From Paroedura picta (Eukaryota; Chordata; Lepidosauria; Squamata; Gekkonidae), in contig NC_135386.1 in the NCBI RefSeq assembly GCF_049243985.1, forward strand, positions 19,064,202-19,128,201: DNA of 64,000 nucleotides, written 5' to 3'. A program made the translations under genes and the position numbers. How positions within the stretch are numbered: the first letter of the stretch is position 1; each line of letters begins with the position of its first letter. Below are positions 28,601 to 39,259 of this stretch, one piece after another. Below the pieces are notes generated by a model. That model was not told the DNA's origin and ran no database searches. It saw only the letters and a list, made by a program, of their open reading frames with translations.

Positions 28601-31600
28601 CCTTGCAGAGAGACTGCCACAACTACATCAAGATCCTTCTGCAGCTGAACGACACCCATCTCTATACCTGTGGGACCAGCGCCTTCAGCCCCACCTGCAC
28701 CTACGTTGTAAGGACTGGGCAGTGGGGGGTGGGGGGTGTTTTTGGCTGCCTTGGGTGGCTTCACCCACTCTGCTGGAGCGGTAGAGTTGGAGGTCAGCTG
28801 ACTTGGACTGCCCTGCTTGGGTCCCCTCTGCACCTGGCTGGCCTGAATGTGGGGCCACGCGGATCCTGTACGGCCCCCACATTGGACTGAACCTTCTTCC
28901 CAGGGAAGCCCTGTGTTGTGGGGGGGCCCAGGCCAAAGTCCCCCCCCCATCAACTTTGCCACAGCCCTGTCTCCCTTGCAGCGCGTTCCGGACTTCCGCC
29001 TGGAGGAGGAGGGTCCAGGGAAGCCTGTCCTGGAGGACGGGAAGGGCCGCTGCCCATTCGACCCCGAGTACAAATCTACAGCCCTCCTAGTGGGTAAGGT
29101 GCTCCTGGCTGAGGGGGTGGGGTGGGGCTGGGCGGGCCGGCGGACTGTGCCATCTCAGGACTAACCCGGCCACGGTGGGCTGAGGTGGGGGGGGGTTATT
29201 TATTGCTTCTTCGATCCACACGCACCCCCCCCCACCTCAAGCCTCCTCTGAGAGGATCTGCCCTTCGAGGGATCTGCTGTGTTGAGAAGGGGGGACACCT
29301 GGAGCTGATTCCGATGGGGGGTTCTGTTCCACAGATGGGGAGCTGTACACTGGGACCGTCAGCAACTTCCAGGGCAACGAGCCGTCCATCTCCCGCAGCC
29401 ACAGCAGCCGTGTGGCCGTCAAAACGGAGAACTCCCTCAGCTGGCTGCAAGGTGCATGAGGCGTGGGGAGGCAGGGAGGGGGAGGCGGCATCAGCACACC
29501 TGCAGAGGGGCGGCAAGGGAACGTGGGCCGGTCTGATCAGGCGTGGCAGCGGCTGACGTGCGGCTGATCCCCGCTTCCCGTTCCCCGGAGGGGCTACCGG
29601 TGTTGCCCAGGATGGTGGGGGGGGGGGCTTTTTGGGTGGGGCTACAGGCCCTGCTGAGCAAAGCCGAGCAGCTTCTGACTGGCCTGTTTGGGTGCGGCTG
29701 TGGGGCAGACCCTTCCTTCGTGGGCTCCGCTGTTCTCCGCGAGAGCCTCCCATCCAGCGACCCCCAGGCCAACGGCAACGAGGACGACGACAAGATCTAC
29801 TTCTTCTTCAGCGAGAGCGGCAAGGAGTTTGACTTCTTTGAGGACACGGTTGTGTCACGCATCGCACGCGTGTGCAAGGTGAGGGCCCCATGTGCTGGTA
29901 CGGCGGGGGGGGGGGGGCTTTCTTCTTAACGCCATGTTCTGCTGAGTGTGGTCGGAATGCAGACAGAGCAACGTGCAAAGAGGTCCTAGACGATCTTTCC
30001 AAGGTGGGCTGGTAGGTGATGGCTTAGCAATGCTGAGGGGCGGGGGAAGGATGAGGACCCGCCCCAGCAGCAAAGGCGTGTGTGGGTGTGTGTGAGGGAT
30101 ATTCAGTGCCAGGGGAAGGGCCTGGTGACAGCACAGCTGGGACGGCAGCCTCCTTGCACAGATCTGTGGTACAGCCTCGTTTGGGACTTTGCCTGCAGCT
30201 CATTTTGCCCCAAAAGCCCCTGCTCAGTATCGGAAAAGGTGCAGAGCAGAAGAGAACCACCACGATCCAGGGACGGAAGCGCCTCTCTTGGGAGGAAAGG
30301 CTCAGAGGCAGGCAATATTTTAAATAGCCAATCTAGGAGGAGGTCTTTGATCGAGGTGTCTAAAATTATGCACAGTGTGGAGATGGTGGAGAGTGAGGAC
30401 TCCCCCCGCCCCCAGCACAACGTGTAAGAGAGTCTCACAAAAGGCCAGCTCTCAACATCAGCGCCTTCCTGCCCTGGGTGTGTGAATGGCCTGGTGCTGC
30501 CCAACTGGACCCATGGCCCACCTCATGAGGACTGGCATCAGTGGTTCTCTCCAGAATCTGGAGCTGAGAGCCTTCCACCCGGGATCCAAGGGGTAGGTCA
30601 GGGAACTCGCTACATCTCAAGGACATCCCCTGCCAGCTGGCAGCTCAGGGGAGAGTGCTGAGTGCCGTCAGGCTAGGTCCAAGGTTGTGACGAAATGAAG
30701 AGTTGGGAAAGCTTTGGTTGGGCCCAGTCCTTTCCTGAGAGTGTCCCGAAGCACGGCTTCCTTGGCTTTGACTCTGGGTTGTTTCTGCTTTGCCTTCCTT
30801 CCGGCCGGCCAGGGCGATGTGGGGGGAGAGCGGGTGCTGCAGAGGCGCTGGACGACCTTCCTGAAAGCCCAGCTGCTTTGTTCGCGCCCCGGAGATGGCT
30901 TTCCCTTCAACGTGCTGCAGGACATCTTCACGCTGACGTCAGGAGAGCACTGGCAGAAGACGATCTTCTATGGCGTCTTCTCCTCTCAGTGGTGAGCTGC
31001 AGGAAGCAACAGGGCCAGGGAGAGCCGGCTCTGGGGTGTGGGGAGTGGCTCTGTGGCCTCACTTGGGGGTGTCATCCAGACAGAGAGGTGGAGCCCAGGG
31101 TGCCCTCTTGCCTTGCTGACGGCCCCCTCCGGGCCTCTGCTGTGTTCCGCCAGGGACAGGAAGGGCAGCGTGGGGACGGCGGTCTGCGCCTTCTCCATGT
31201 CCGAAGTGAAGGAAGCCTTCAACGGCCTGTACAAGGAAATCAACCGAGAGACGCAGCAGTGGTACACAGACACCCACCCTGTGCCGGAGCCACGGCCTGG
31301 AGCGGTATGTTGCTTTGGGGCATGGCTGGACTGGTTCTTTGGTGGCTGCAGTGGGGAGCTCCTGCAGTCTCTTTGCCCCCTTGCTCCAGCAGTTCCAGAT
31401 GACAGTGGCATGGATGCTTGAGGGCTGAGTGCTGCTTGGTTTGTGCCTGGCTCCCTGTGGGACACAAGAGTGTTGGACTGGAGGGGCTGGTCTGATCCAA
31501 CATGGCTTCTCTTAGGGTCCTATGTGGGTCTACTTAGTCCCTGGGGCCACCATGGGAAGGCTTCTGGCCCTGCTGGTGGAGCTCCCGATGGCCCCTGCGT

Positions 31601-34047
31601 TCTGGCTTCTGTGTGACGCAGTGCTGATCTGGCCTGATCCAATATGGCTTTTTAAAGGTTCTCTTGCATTCTTATCAAAGCAGTGGCCGCTGGTCCAGTC
31701 CTCTCCCTCTTCTCCCTGCAGTGCATCACCAGCCATGCGCGCCGCTTGAGGATCACCTCTTCGCTCCAGATGCCTGACCGGGTGCTCAACTACCTGAAGG
31801 ACCACTTCCTGATGGACAGTGCTGTGCGCAGCCGGCCGCTCGTGCTGCAGAGCCAGGCCCGCTACCAGCAGATCAGCGTGCAGCGGGTACAGGGCCTGCA
31901 CCATACCTACGACGTCCTCTTCCTGGGAACAGGTGAGCGCCTAGGCTAAGAAGGCGTTTGGGGACGCCTGACCTTCACCTGCTTGCTCTTGTCAGGCAGC
32001 GTTAAATATCCAGTTCAGCCGCAAGCAGATCTGAACCCAAAATGAGGAAGGGACACCCTGTCTGGCAAAGGACGGGAGCTGCTGGCCAAGGCTCTTTGTG
32101 TCTTTCCTGTGGGTTGAGTCGGATCCTGTGTGTGGCAACTCGGAAGTAGGTCTGAGCACATTCAGTGACTCAGAAGCACTAAGCGCTCAGGTTCTGGCCC
32201 ACCCAAAGCGCCTGACCCGCTGGCCTCGTCCTTTTCCCAATACCCTCCTCCTGCACTGTGGAGAGTCGTGGGGGGGGGTGTGCCAGCAGCCTTTCTCAGG
32301 GTTTGTGCACGCATGTAAGTAAACAGCAGTTTTTTGAGGAGAGACTGGTTTGGAAGCAGGTCTGCGGTGCCTCTTTGTCCTGGTGCAGTGGAATTTGGGT
32401 ATGTGGGTAGGTGGGTGGGCGGGGAAGGAGGTTGGGATGCTGGTGGACCAGCCATGTGGAAGAGCAGGGCCCTTAGCAGCTGCCCTTGTGCTTTGCAGGT
32501 GACGGGCGGCTCCACAAGGTGGTGGTCACAGGCACAGGGGTGCATGTCGTAGAGGAGATCCAGCTCTTCCCTGCAGGACAGCCCGTTCTCAAGTTGCTGC
32601 TGGACCCCACGCAGGCAAGCCCGACCTTGGCCTCTGCTGGGGGGCAGTCCAGTATGGGCAGTGCCAGCACTTGCCTCCCCACAGCCTCATCAGAATAGGG
32701 CGGCTGCAATGCAGCCTGGCTCTTCTGCCCGGGTGGGAGGGCTGGCTGGCTCCAGAAGCCAGGGGCTGCAGCCGCAGAGTGAGGTGGGGGCCTGTCTTCC
32801 AGGCACCCGCCCACTCCCTCCCCCCCTTGCAGGGCTTCCTCTATGCTGCCTCCTATGCTGCACTGGCCCAGCTTCCAGTTGCCAACTGCAGCCTGTACCA
32901 GAGTTGTGGGGAGTGCATCTTGGCTCGCGACCCCTACTGTGCCTGGAGCGGAGACGCCTGCCTGCCCGTGGCCCTTTGGCACCACCAGCGGCCCACGGGG
33001 TAAGTGCGCTTGCTTGGGTGCGGGAGGGCCAGCCTTGCTTCCCCCGGGTGCCGCTGGGGCCCCCCTCACCCATCTCAGACTGCCTCCCGTCTCCCACAGG
33101 CCCTGGGCCCAGGATATTGAGATGGCTGCCGTGGTGCAGCTCTGCCAGGCTGCCAGAGCGGAGCTCAACCACTCGACAGGTACAGAACCACTGGGGCAGG
33201 GTGGGGGATATGACCTGTGGGCCACAGGGAAATGGGGGCAGAGCATCCACACACCTTTTCTCCCCCTTCAGTTGCCCAGTGTCAGCCCGTGTGGCTGGCC
33301 GCCAACGCCGTGAAGCCGCTGCCGTGCCCCCGCCTCTCCAACCGGGCCTCCCGCCAGTGGGGAAAGGAGGGGGCCGCCCTCAACGCCTCCTTTCTGGTGC
33401 TGCCCACAGGCGAGCTGGTGCTGGTGGGCAGCCCCGAGCAGGCCGGGCGCTACGAGTGCTGGTCCCAGGAGGGCGGCTTCCGCCAGCTGATGGCCAGCTA
33501 CTGCGTGAGGGTGGAGCCAGAGGCCCCAGGCTGGCTCCTGCCCCTTCCGGGACCCCTGCAGACCATCAGCACCTCCCGCAGCACCTCTCCCATGGTGGCG
33601 GGGGGCGTGGCGGCCCTCCTGGAGGCCAAGACCTACTGGACGGAATTCTTGGTCATGTGCGTGCTCTTCGGGCTGACGGGAACAGTCCTGACGCTCTTCC
33701 TGCTGCACCGGCACCAGGCCGCCATGAAGGCCTTCCTCAAGCAGGGCAGGCGCCCCAACAGCCAGGTCCAGAAACTACGCAAGGCCGGGCTGCCCACCGA
33801 GAGCCTGCCCCTCAACGGCACCAGCACCCCCAGCACCCTGCCGGACCACAAGGGCTACCAGACGCTGGACGACAGACATGTGGCAAGCACTCCCCCACGG
33901 GACGGCCCTGCTCCGCCAGGCGACACAGCCTTCCTGGAGTCTGGTCAGCAGCCCCTGAGCGTACACGAAAGTTTTGTGGAGATGCTAGTTCCTTCCCAGC
34001 GGCTCCGCGTGCGCCTCGGTTCAGAGATCCGGGACTCAGTTGTTTGA
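22605..34047 (+). CDS. SEMA4B: SEMA4B, class 4 transmembrane semaphorin, 14 coding exons, about 841 aa
   Basis: Exons: 22605-22728, 27638-27798, 28399-28461, 28609-28707, 28982-29093, 29335-29451, 29709-29878, 30813-30991, 31154-31304, 31722-31932, 32499-32614, 32833-32999, 33100-33179, 33272-34047. Intron 11 uses a GC donor (CAG|GCAAGC); the other introns are GT-AG. A signal peptide (hydrophobic ALWALALLQLAAAAA, residues 11-25) is followed by the sema domain (about 45-515), a PSI domain (about 520-560, CGECILARDPYCAW), an Ig-like domain (about 600-660), one membrane span (about 707-728, FLVMCVLFGLTGTVLTLFLL) and a cytoplasmic tail. The tail ends in the strongly conserved RVRLGSEIRDSVV, a C-terminal PDZ ligand; human SEMA4B is known to bind PSD-95. 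Class 4 semaphorins are cell-surface guidance ligands, generally acting through plexins. Human SEMA4B has about 832-837 residues. The gene converges on CIB1. Confidence 0.96.
24240..24700. repeat. Eroded interspersed repeat in SEMA4B intron 1
   Basis: Phrases such as CATGAAGGGCTTTGTGGGTC followed by CCGATCACTGGCCAGTGG resemble a widespread reptile repeat with 'catgtagggctttgtaggtc' and 'aactggcagccagtg'. I cannot name the family. Intron 1 (22729-27637) otherwise shows no feature I can support. Confidence 0.3.
30240..30430 (+). repeat. CR1 LINE fragment in SEMA4B intron 7
   Basis: GAGGAAAGGCTCAGAGG, then TTTGATCGAGGTGTCTAAAA and TTATGCACAGTGTGGAGA follow the order of the CR1 3' coding region ('...GMFKIISGIDKV...' block). 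It is decayed and truncated. Confidence 0.6.
31460..31680 (+). repeat. LINE 3'-end-like repeats in SEMA4B intron 9
   Basis: TTGGACTGGAGGGGCTGGTC followed by TGATCCAACATGGCTTCTCT at about 31470-31515, and TGATCCAATATGGC...TTCTTATC at about 31635-31675, are two partial copies of a common sauropsid LINE 3' tail. Confidence 0.5.
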
Positions 34048-34398
34048 GCTCATGATTCTTAGCCAGAACCAACGGATCCTGCCCTGCTGCCTGTGTCATC
34101 TCTGGACTGAGCCTAGCACTAGGACAAACTGTGGACAGTGACACACGCCCCTGCCACCCCCACCCCCCACACACACACTGGTAGCCCACAGATTTCAGGA
34201 CGGCCGTCATGGAGGCAGCCGCCCGGCCTGAGGATCCCTCTTCTCTTTGGGAGAGTTTGGGGCTGCAAGACTTCCTAGGCAGCAGCGGGAATGGCCAGCC
34301 TGGTTCCTGCACTCCCCAGGGGAACGCCCCAGTGTAGTTGCACCCAAGGGAGGCAGGGGGGAAGCAGTCCAGCTGCATCCTGTGATGGGCAAAGATGT

Positions 34399-34412
34399 GG
34401 GGGGGGGGGGGG
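34399..34412 (+). repeat. G14 run in the SEMA4B 3'UTR
   Basis: Fourteen guanines, followed 40 bases later by a (GT)n tract ending in seven guanines near 34446-34468. Confidence 0.85.
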
Positions 34413-34636
34413 CGGGAGGGGCAGGAGAGCCATGTGCTTTTCTTTGTGTGTGTGTGTGTGTGGGGGGGATGTGTCTAGTGCTGTTGGATGCTGTGTGCAT
34501 CACTCCTCACCGTGCCACGTTGTGTGAGTTACTCAAAATGTGAATCGTCCCTGACTGCAGCCGCTCTAGAGTTGCAGTCCTTGTTGGTGTCCCCCCTCCA
34601 GTTCTTGCACAAGTTTTCCTTGTTGCGTTTGTTTAC

Positions 34637-34642
34637 ATAAAA
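34637..34642 (+). terminator. Candidate SEMA4B poly(A) signal CATAAA
   Basis: I found no AATAAA or ATTAAA on the plus strand between the SEMA4B stop and the CIB1 3' end. CATAAA, a known weak variant, is followed by a T/GT-rich stretch (TTGTTTTCTTTGGTGGGTG), so it is the best candidate about 590 bp after the stop. Confidence 0.4.
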
Positions 34643-34974
34643 GAGAAATTGTTTTCTTTGGTGGGTGCATCGGCCTGGCTTCTGTCCTGGCACAGTTCTT
34701 CGGCTGAAGGGCGGGTCTGCCCGACTCCTTTCCAGCATCCCACTCTGCCTCCCACTCTTGCCTGCCTTTGCCACAAAGCAGACCTCAGTGGCAACTCCCC
34801 TTCTCCCCTCCCAGCCAGGACTAGCTTGGGCTTTGTCAGAAAAGCAAGCAGCGCCTCTGGGCCTGCCCCCTCCCATTTATTGGTTCCTCCTTGGACTGCA
34901 CTGGCTGCAAAGAGAGGAGGGGGGCCAGAGCCCAAACAAGATCCCTTTGGACACCTCAGGCTTAGCGGCAGAGC

Positions 34975-34980
34975 TTTATT
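34975..34980 (-). terminator. CIB1 poly(A) signal AATAAA
   Basis: Plus-strand TTTATT is AATAAA on the minus strand, 383 bp beyond the CIB1 stop. It leaves about 330 bp between the likely SEMA4B and CIB1 3' ends. Confidence 0.7.
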
Positions 34981-35362
34981 CAGAGGCCAGGCAGGGCCAT
35001 GACTGGGGCTGGAAGACAAGCAGTAGAGGCAACAGTGGTTCTCCTTCTACAAGAAGGGCTCCCCCGGCTTGTGCAAAACTCTCCCGCCATGAGAAGGTGA
35101 GCCGGTAGCACCAGAGAGGACAACGGCGGCCAAGGCACAGAGGGACTTCCTGCGGGTGCAAAACCCCAGGACAACCGGACCCCGGGGGGGGGGGAGGCTG
35201 GCTCAGCGCCCTCCTGGCCAGGCAACACTGGAGTGGGTGGGGGAGGGAGGGAAATGATGTGCCCTGCTGGGCACCTTTCCAGCCAGAGCAGTTCCCTCTT
35301 GCCTTGCCAGGGAAAAGCAAGGGCAGGAGGAGGGGCCGACCGTCCAGAGCCTCGGCAGGTCC

Positions 35363-37327
35363 TCACAGCACAATTTTGAAGGAACTGAAAGAGAAGGGGG
35401 GGACAGGTTCTTGGGTTGGGTGGTGTGTGGGGAGGGAGAACCCGCAAGCCCACCCAAGGAGCAGGACAGCTGCACTACCTTGGGAAGTCAGGGGAGCGAG
35501 AAATGATGTGCTGGAACTCAGAGAGGTTGATGGTCCCGTCCTTGTCGATATCAGACTCATCTAGGATCTGCAGGGCACAACACAGCCGTGGAGGGAGGGG
35601 CAGGGGGAGTCCCCTACTCAGGCTAGAACAAACACAACCCCCCCCCCCCACTGACCCTCACCCCCCGGCACTCACATTTTGGATGAGCTGGTCCATCTCC
35701 AGAGGGCTTAGCCGGCTGTCCTCTCCTTCCCCGGTCAGGCAGTTAACCAGATTCTCCAGGTCCCTCTTGTCAAGGGTCCCGTCATCATCGAAATCTGGAG
35801 GAAGAGACAGGAGATGACTTTGCTGAGCTACCTGTGCGGAGGTTCCAGGGGGGAGGCTGCCCCAGTGGGTTCCTGCACCAGCATCATCCCGGAAGGGCAG
35901 CTCTGCTCGAAGGGGCAGCAGTTAACAAGGGCAGCTGTTGCTTGCATCCTTGGGAAACAACCTGCTCGGGTTGGGTTGGAGGGTGCAGAGTCCAGAGGGC
36001 CTGCCTCGAACAGAGCTCAGAGCACGATATGGGAGAGGGAGAGATGTAGCTGAGCTGTTCGTACGAGCAGGGCAGTGACCACACAGGTGCTTGTTGTGTG
36101 TGTGTATGTGGGGGCTGGGGTGTTTCTGATGTGCTGGATGGCACGCATCCCACCAAACCTACCCCCATTTAACTTGGCTTTCCCCCAAGCAGCTTAAGCT
36201 GTACTTGGGAGCCTTTCCCCCTGCAAGTCAGAGCTGGCTGAGAGCACTGGTCCCAAGGTCAAACGGGGGGGGGGGGGGGGAGGCGGCCCTGGAACCACTG
36301 TCCCCCAGCAGTTCTGTCGGCCTTTGGAGGGAGAGGATAAGCACCTGTGGTCCCCCCCCCCAGATGCCTCCCCGTCAGAGGCTGCTCACCAAAGATGCGG
36401 AAGGCGTAGTGGGACTTGATCTCCGGAGTGGCACCATCACTGAAGACACTCAACATATCCAGGAAGTCCTCAAAGGACATGCCGCCTTCCCCATCAGCAG
36501 CCGTGGAGAAGACGTGGCAGATCCGGTGGCGGAAGGGGTTGGCCTACGGACACAAGGGCAGCAGCCTGTGGGCTCAGGGGCCCGTCCCACCCGCAGCCAG
36601 CCCAGATCTTCTATTGCCTCACTAAAGCTGGGTGGAGGTTGGGAGCTTTGTTCTCAAGGGAGAGGATGAACTCAAAGCCCCCTGCTGGGGGGTCACCAAA
36701 GTCAGAGTTGCTGAGGGGCTCCAACCCCCCCCCCCCCGCCAGAGCCCCAGCGGGCCACGTATTCCGGAAGCCCAAGCTCAGGCCAGAGGTCCAGGCTGGG
36801 CAGCTGCTGGGGAGCAGGTAGGCAGAGGCTGCTCTGCCACTGTGAGACCCTGGAAGCCCCCCCCCCTTCACTCCCCCTCCCCGGCCCTGCCCTGCCCTAC
36901 CCGCAGTTCGGGCAGCATCAGCATCTTGCTGCGGGGGAGCCTGGTGGCCAGGCCAGTGCGGTCCCTCTCCTCCTTGGGCAGCAGCTCGCGGAACCGCCGG
37001 TGAGCCCTGCAAGACAAATCAGCCGCCTGCCTACCGGGATGGGGAGGGCCAGCGGAGCAGACCCCAGTGGAGCGCCTCCGCCCCAATTGCCCCAGTCGCC
37101 AGGCCTCCCCGCAAGGCCGCCAGCGCACACGCACGCACACACCCCTTCGCCCATTACTCACAGCAGAATCTCCTGCTTGCTCAGGAAAGTCAGCTCCTGG
37201 GGGCGAGGAGAAAGAGTAAGAGAGGGGGAAACCGGGGGGGGGGGTCAGCCCGCCTCCCGAGAGCCCCCGAACGCACCTGGTACTCGCTCAGCAGGTCACG
37301 CGGCAGGTGGCTGCCCGAGCCGCCCAT
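35363..37327 (-). CDS. CIB1: CIB1, calcium- and integrin-binding EF-hand protein, 7 exons, 191 aa
   Basis: Exons in transcript order: 37327-37277, 37196-37162, 37006-36901, 36543-36390, 35794-35676, 35567-35479, 35384-35363; all are GT-AG and the length equals human CIB1 (191 aa). The N-terminus MGGSGS has the Gly2 used for myristoylation in this family. Four EF-hand regions are present. The first two lack a calcium loop, as in the family. The third ([12 protein letters not shown]) and fourth ([12 protein letters not shown]) have complete loops. The C-terminus ends SSFKIVL as in mammals. CIB1 binds the integrin alpha-IIb tail and several kinases at membranes and in the cytosol. It is head to head with GDPGP1 and convergent with SEMA4B, the human arrangement. 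Confidence 0.97.
36265..36280 (+). repeat. G16 run in CIB1 intron 4
   Basis: Sixteen guanines on the plus strand (C16 on the CIB1 coding strand), 110 bp beyond the donor of exon 4. Confidence 0.9.
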
Positions 37328-37452
37328 GGCCGCGGACTCCCCGGCCACTTCCTCCTCCGCCCCGCCGGCTGCGCGCAGGTCCCCGTCGCCCAGCGCCCGG
37401 ACCGCCCTCCAAGGAGGCGGGACCGACCCGTCCCCGCTCCGCCCGCCCAGGG
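37328..37452. promoter_or_regulatory. Bidirectional CIB1/GDPGP1 promoter
   Basis: Only 125 bp separate the divergent start codons of CIB1 (minus) and GDPGP1 (plus), inside a strongly CpG-rich block reaching from about 37030 through the GDPGP1 ORF. No TATA box is visible. The plus-strand CCCGCCCAG ending just before the GDPGP1 ATG could also be a splice acceptor for an upstream 5'UTR exon, so the GDPGP1 start site may lie within the CIB1 gene. Confidence 0.6.
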
Positions 37453-38640
37453 ATGGCCACGCTCGCCGCGGCAGCCTTGGGCGGGTCGGAGGGGGGGTCC
37501 CGGCTGCTGCTCAGCGGCGCGCAAGGGAAGGCGCCTGCTCTTCGCTCCGGCATGGCGGCGGCGCCGGCAGCCCAGGAGTCCTCGCCGCAGCACGGGCCCG
37601 GCGCTGGCGCGGAGGTCTTCTCCTACACGCCCGAGGACTTGATCCGCGGCGGGGTGGCGTGGCGGCGGGGGCGCGGGGAGGCCTCCTGGAGCCCGTCCGC
37701 CTTCGACGGGGCTCTGCGGCGGGGCTGGGAGGACCGCCTGGCGCGGGGGCTCTTCCGCTACCGGCTGGGCGAGCTGCGGACGCGGGTGCTGCCGGGGCCG
37801 GCGAGGCTGGTGGCGCAGCTGAACCCGCGGCGGGGCACGGACCGGCGGGCGCCACAGGCGGTGCGCAGCGTGCGGCAGGGCTTCGACGCGGCGCAGTTCA
37901 ACTTCACGCAGATCCGGCCGGCCGAGGTGCTCTTCGCGCTGGGCGCCCGCGGCGTCCTGGTGGCCATCAACGTCAGCCCGCTGGAGTTCGGCCACGTGCT
38001 GCTGCTGCCGGAGCCCGCGCTGCGCCTGCCGCAGGAGCTGACGGCCGAGGCCCTCCTCGCCGGCCTGGAGGCGCTGCTGCTCAGCGGCCACCCCGGCTTC
38101 CGCGTGGGCTTCAACAGCCTGGGCGCCTTCGCCTCCGTCAACCACCTCCACCTGCATGCCTACTACCTGGCCTGGGAGCTGCGCGTCGAGTCGGTGCCCG
38201 CGCGGCCGCTGCGGCCCGAGGCCGGCCTCTACCTGCTGCAGGACGGCGTCCCGGCGCCGGCCCTGCTCTTCTACAGCGACGGCGGACGGCAGCTGGGCCA
38301 GCTGGCGCGCCGCGTCTGCCGCCTGACCGGCTACCTGGCCCGCCGGGGCATCGCCCACAACCTCTTCGCCACGCGCGGGGCCGCGCCCGACGGGCCCCCT
38401 GACGGCCGCCCGGGGGTCCGCGTCCTGCTCTGGCCCCGCCGCGCCTGTTTCGGCGCCCGGCCGGAGGCCGCCTTCCACGTGGCGCTCTGCGAGCTGGCCG
38501 GCCACCTGCCCCTCACCGCGGCCCGCGACTTCGAGGCGCTCTCCGAGGAGGCGGCCCTGCGGCACATCCGCCGCTGCCTCCTGCCCGAGCCGGAGCTCGC
38601 CCAGCTGCACCGGGAGCTCGCGGCCCTCCTCGACGACTGA
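37453..38640 (+). CDS. GDPGP1: GDPGP1, GDP-D-glucose phosphorylase, single exon, 395 aa
   Basis: An uninterrupted reading frame; human GDPGP1 is likewise intronless in its coding part (385 aa). I chose ATG 37453 because it gives the family length; ATG 37552 would give 362 aa. The GalT/HIT-type signature NHLHLHAYY (His231, His233, His235) carries the catalytic histidines, and SVRQGFDAAQFNF, LNPRRGTDRR and VGFNSLGAFASVNHLHLH match the family. The enzyme phosphorolyses GDP-glucose to glucose-1-phosphate and GDP, apparently preventing misuse of GDP-glucose in place of GDP-mannose; it is cytosolic. Third codon positions are almost all G or C. This also opens long spurious frames on the other strand. 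Confidence 0.95.
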   Translation: MATLAAAALGGSEGGSRLLLSGAQGKAPALRSGMAAAPAAQESSPQHGPGAGAEVFSYTPEDLIRGGVAWRRGRGEASWSPSAFDGALRRGWEDRLARGLFRYRLGELRTRVLPGPARLVAQLNPRRGTDRRAPQAVRSVRQGFDAAQFNFTQIRPAEVLFALGARGVLVAINVSPLEFGHVLLLPEPALRLPQELTAEALLAGLEALLLSGHPGFRVGFNSLGAFASVNHLHLHAYYLAWELRVESVPARPLRPEAGLYLLQDGVPAPALLFYSDGGRQLGQLARRVCRLTGYLARRGIAHNLFATRGAAPDGPPDGRPGVRVLLWPRRACFGARPEAAFHVALCELAGHLPLTAARDFEALSEEAALRHIRRCLLPEPELAQLHRELAALLDD

Positions 38641-38912
38641 GCCGGCCGCGTCGAGAGTGGAGCCTCCCCGTGCAGGAGCAGAAGGCTGGCCAGGACATGC
38701 GGCTGCAGACAGGCCCGCCACGCCGGGAGGAAGCGCCTCGGGCGAGCCAATGGCGAACGGGACGGAGCTTCCGTCACAGAGGGCGAGGCGGCCGCGGAGT
38801 GCGCGCGCAGCCCCTGTCCCCCCCCCGAAGGGCAGGGCCGGCTGTCGCCATGGTGACCGCGTCTGGGCCCAGGCCCAGGCGCTGCCGCCGCCCCAGAGAA
38901 GCCGCGGGGCCG
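38641..38912 (+). promoter_or_regulatory. TTLL13 promoter and probable 5'UTR exon with a short uORF
   Basis: This CpG-rich stretch follows the GDPGP1 stop directly. A CCAAT box is at 38747-38751. A good donor (GGCCG|GTGAGG) ends a probable 5' exon at 38912, and an acceptor ending at 39246 begins the exon with the TTLL13 start codon. If so spliced, the ATG at 38850 (GCCATGG context) opens a 23-codon upstream reading frame that stops before the TTLL13 ATG. Confidence 0.45.
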
Positions 38913-39259
38913 GTGAGGGGCGGGGCCGGCGCTGGGACCGGGCGGGGGGGGGCGGCGGGAGACCCCCTGCCCCCCTGGCTCCCCCACACCCCGCAGGGCG
39001 GGTGGGCGGGCGGGCGGCTCTTCGCAGGGGAGACCCCCCCCCATCCCAGAGCCAGGGCTCCAGCAGAGGCCAGACTCCCGCCCCCGCCTGTTGTCGGGCT
39101 CCCCTGGCCCAGGGATTACGGCCTGGCAAGGGGACCGGAGGGGCCCCCACCCACTGCCCACCCCCCTGGAGGGAGGGAGGGCTTGGGCCAGGCAGCCGGC
39201 TTCTGCTCGGCCCTTCTGAGGCTTCCCCCCACCGCCCTCTTGCCAGAGCGCCTGAGAGG

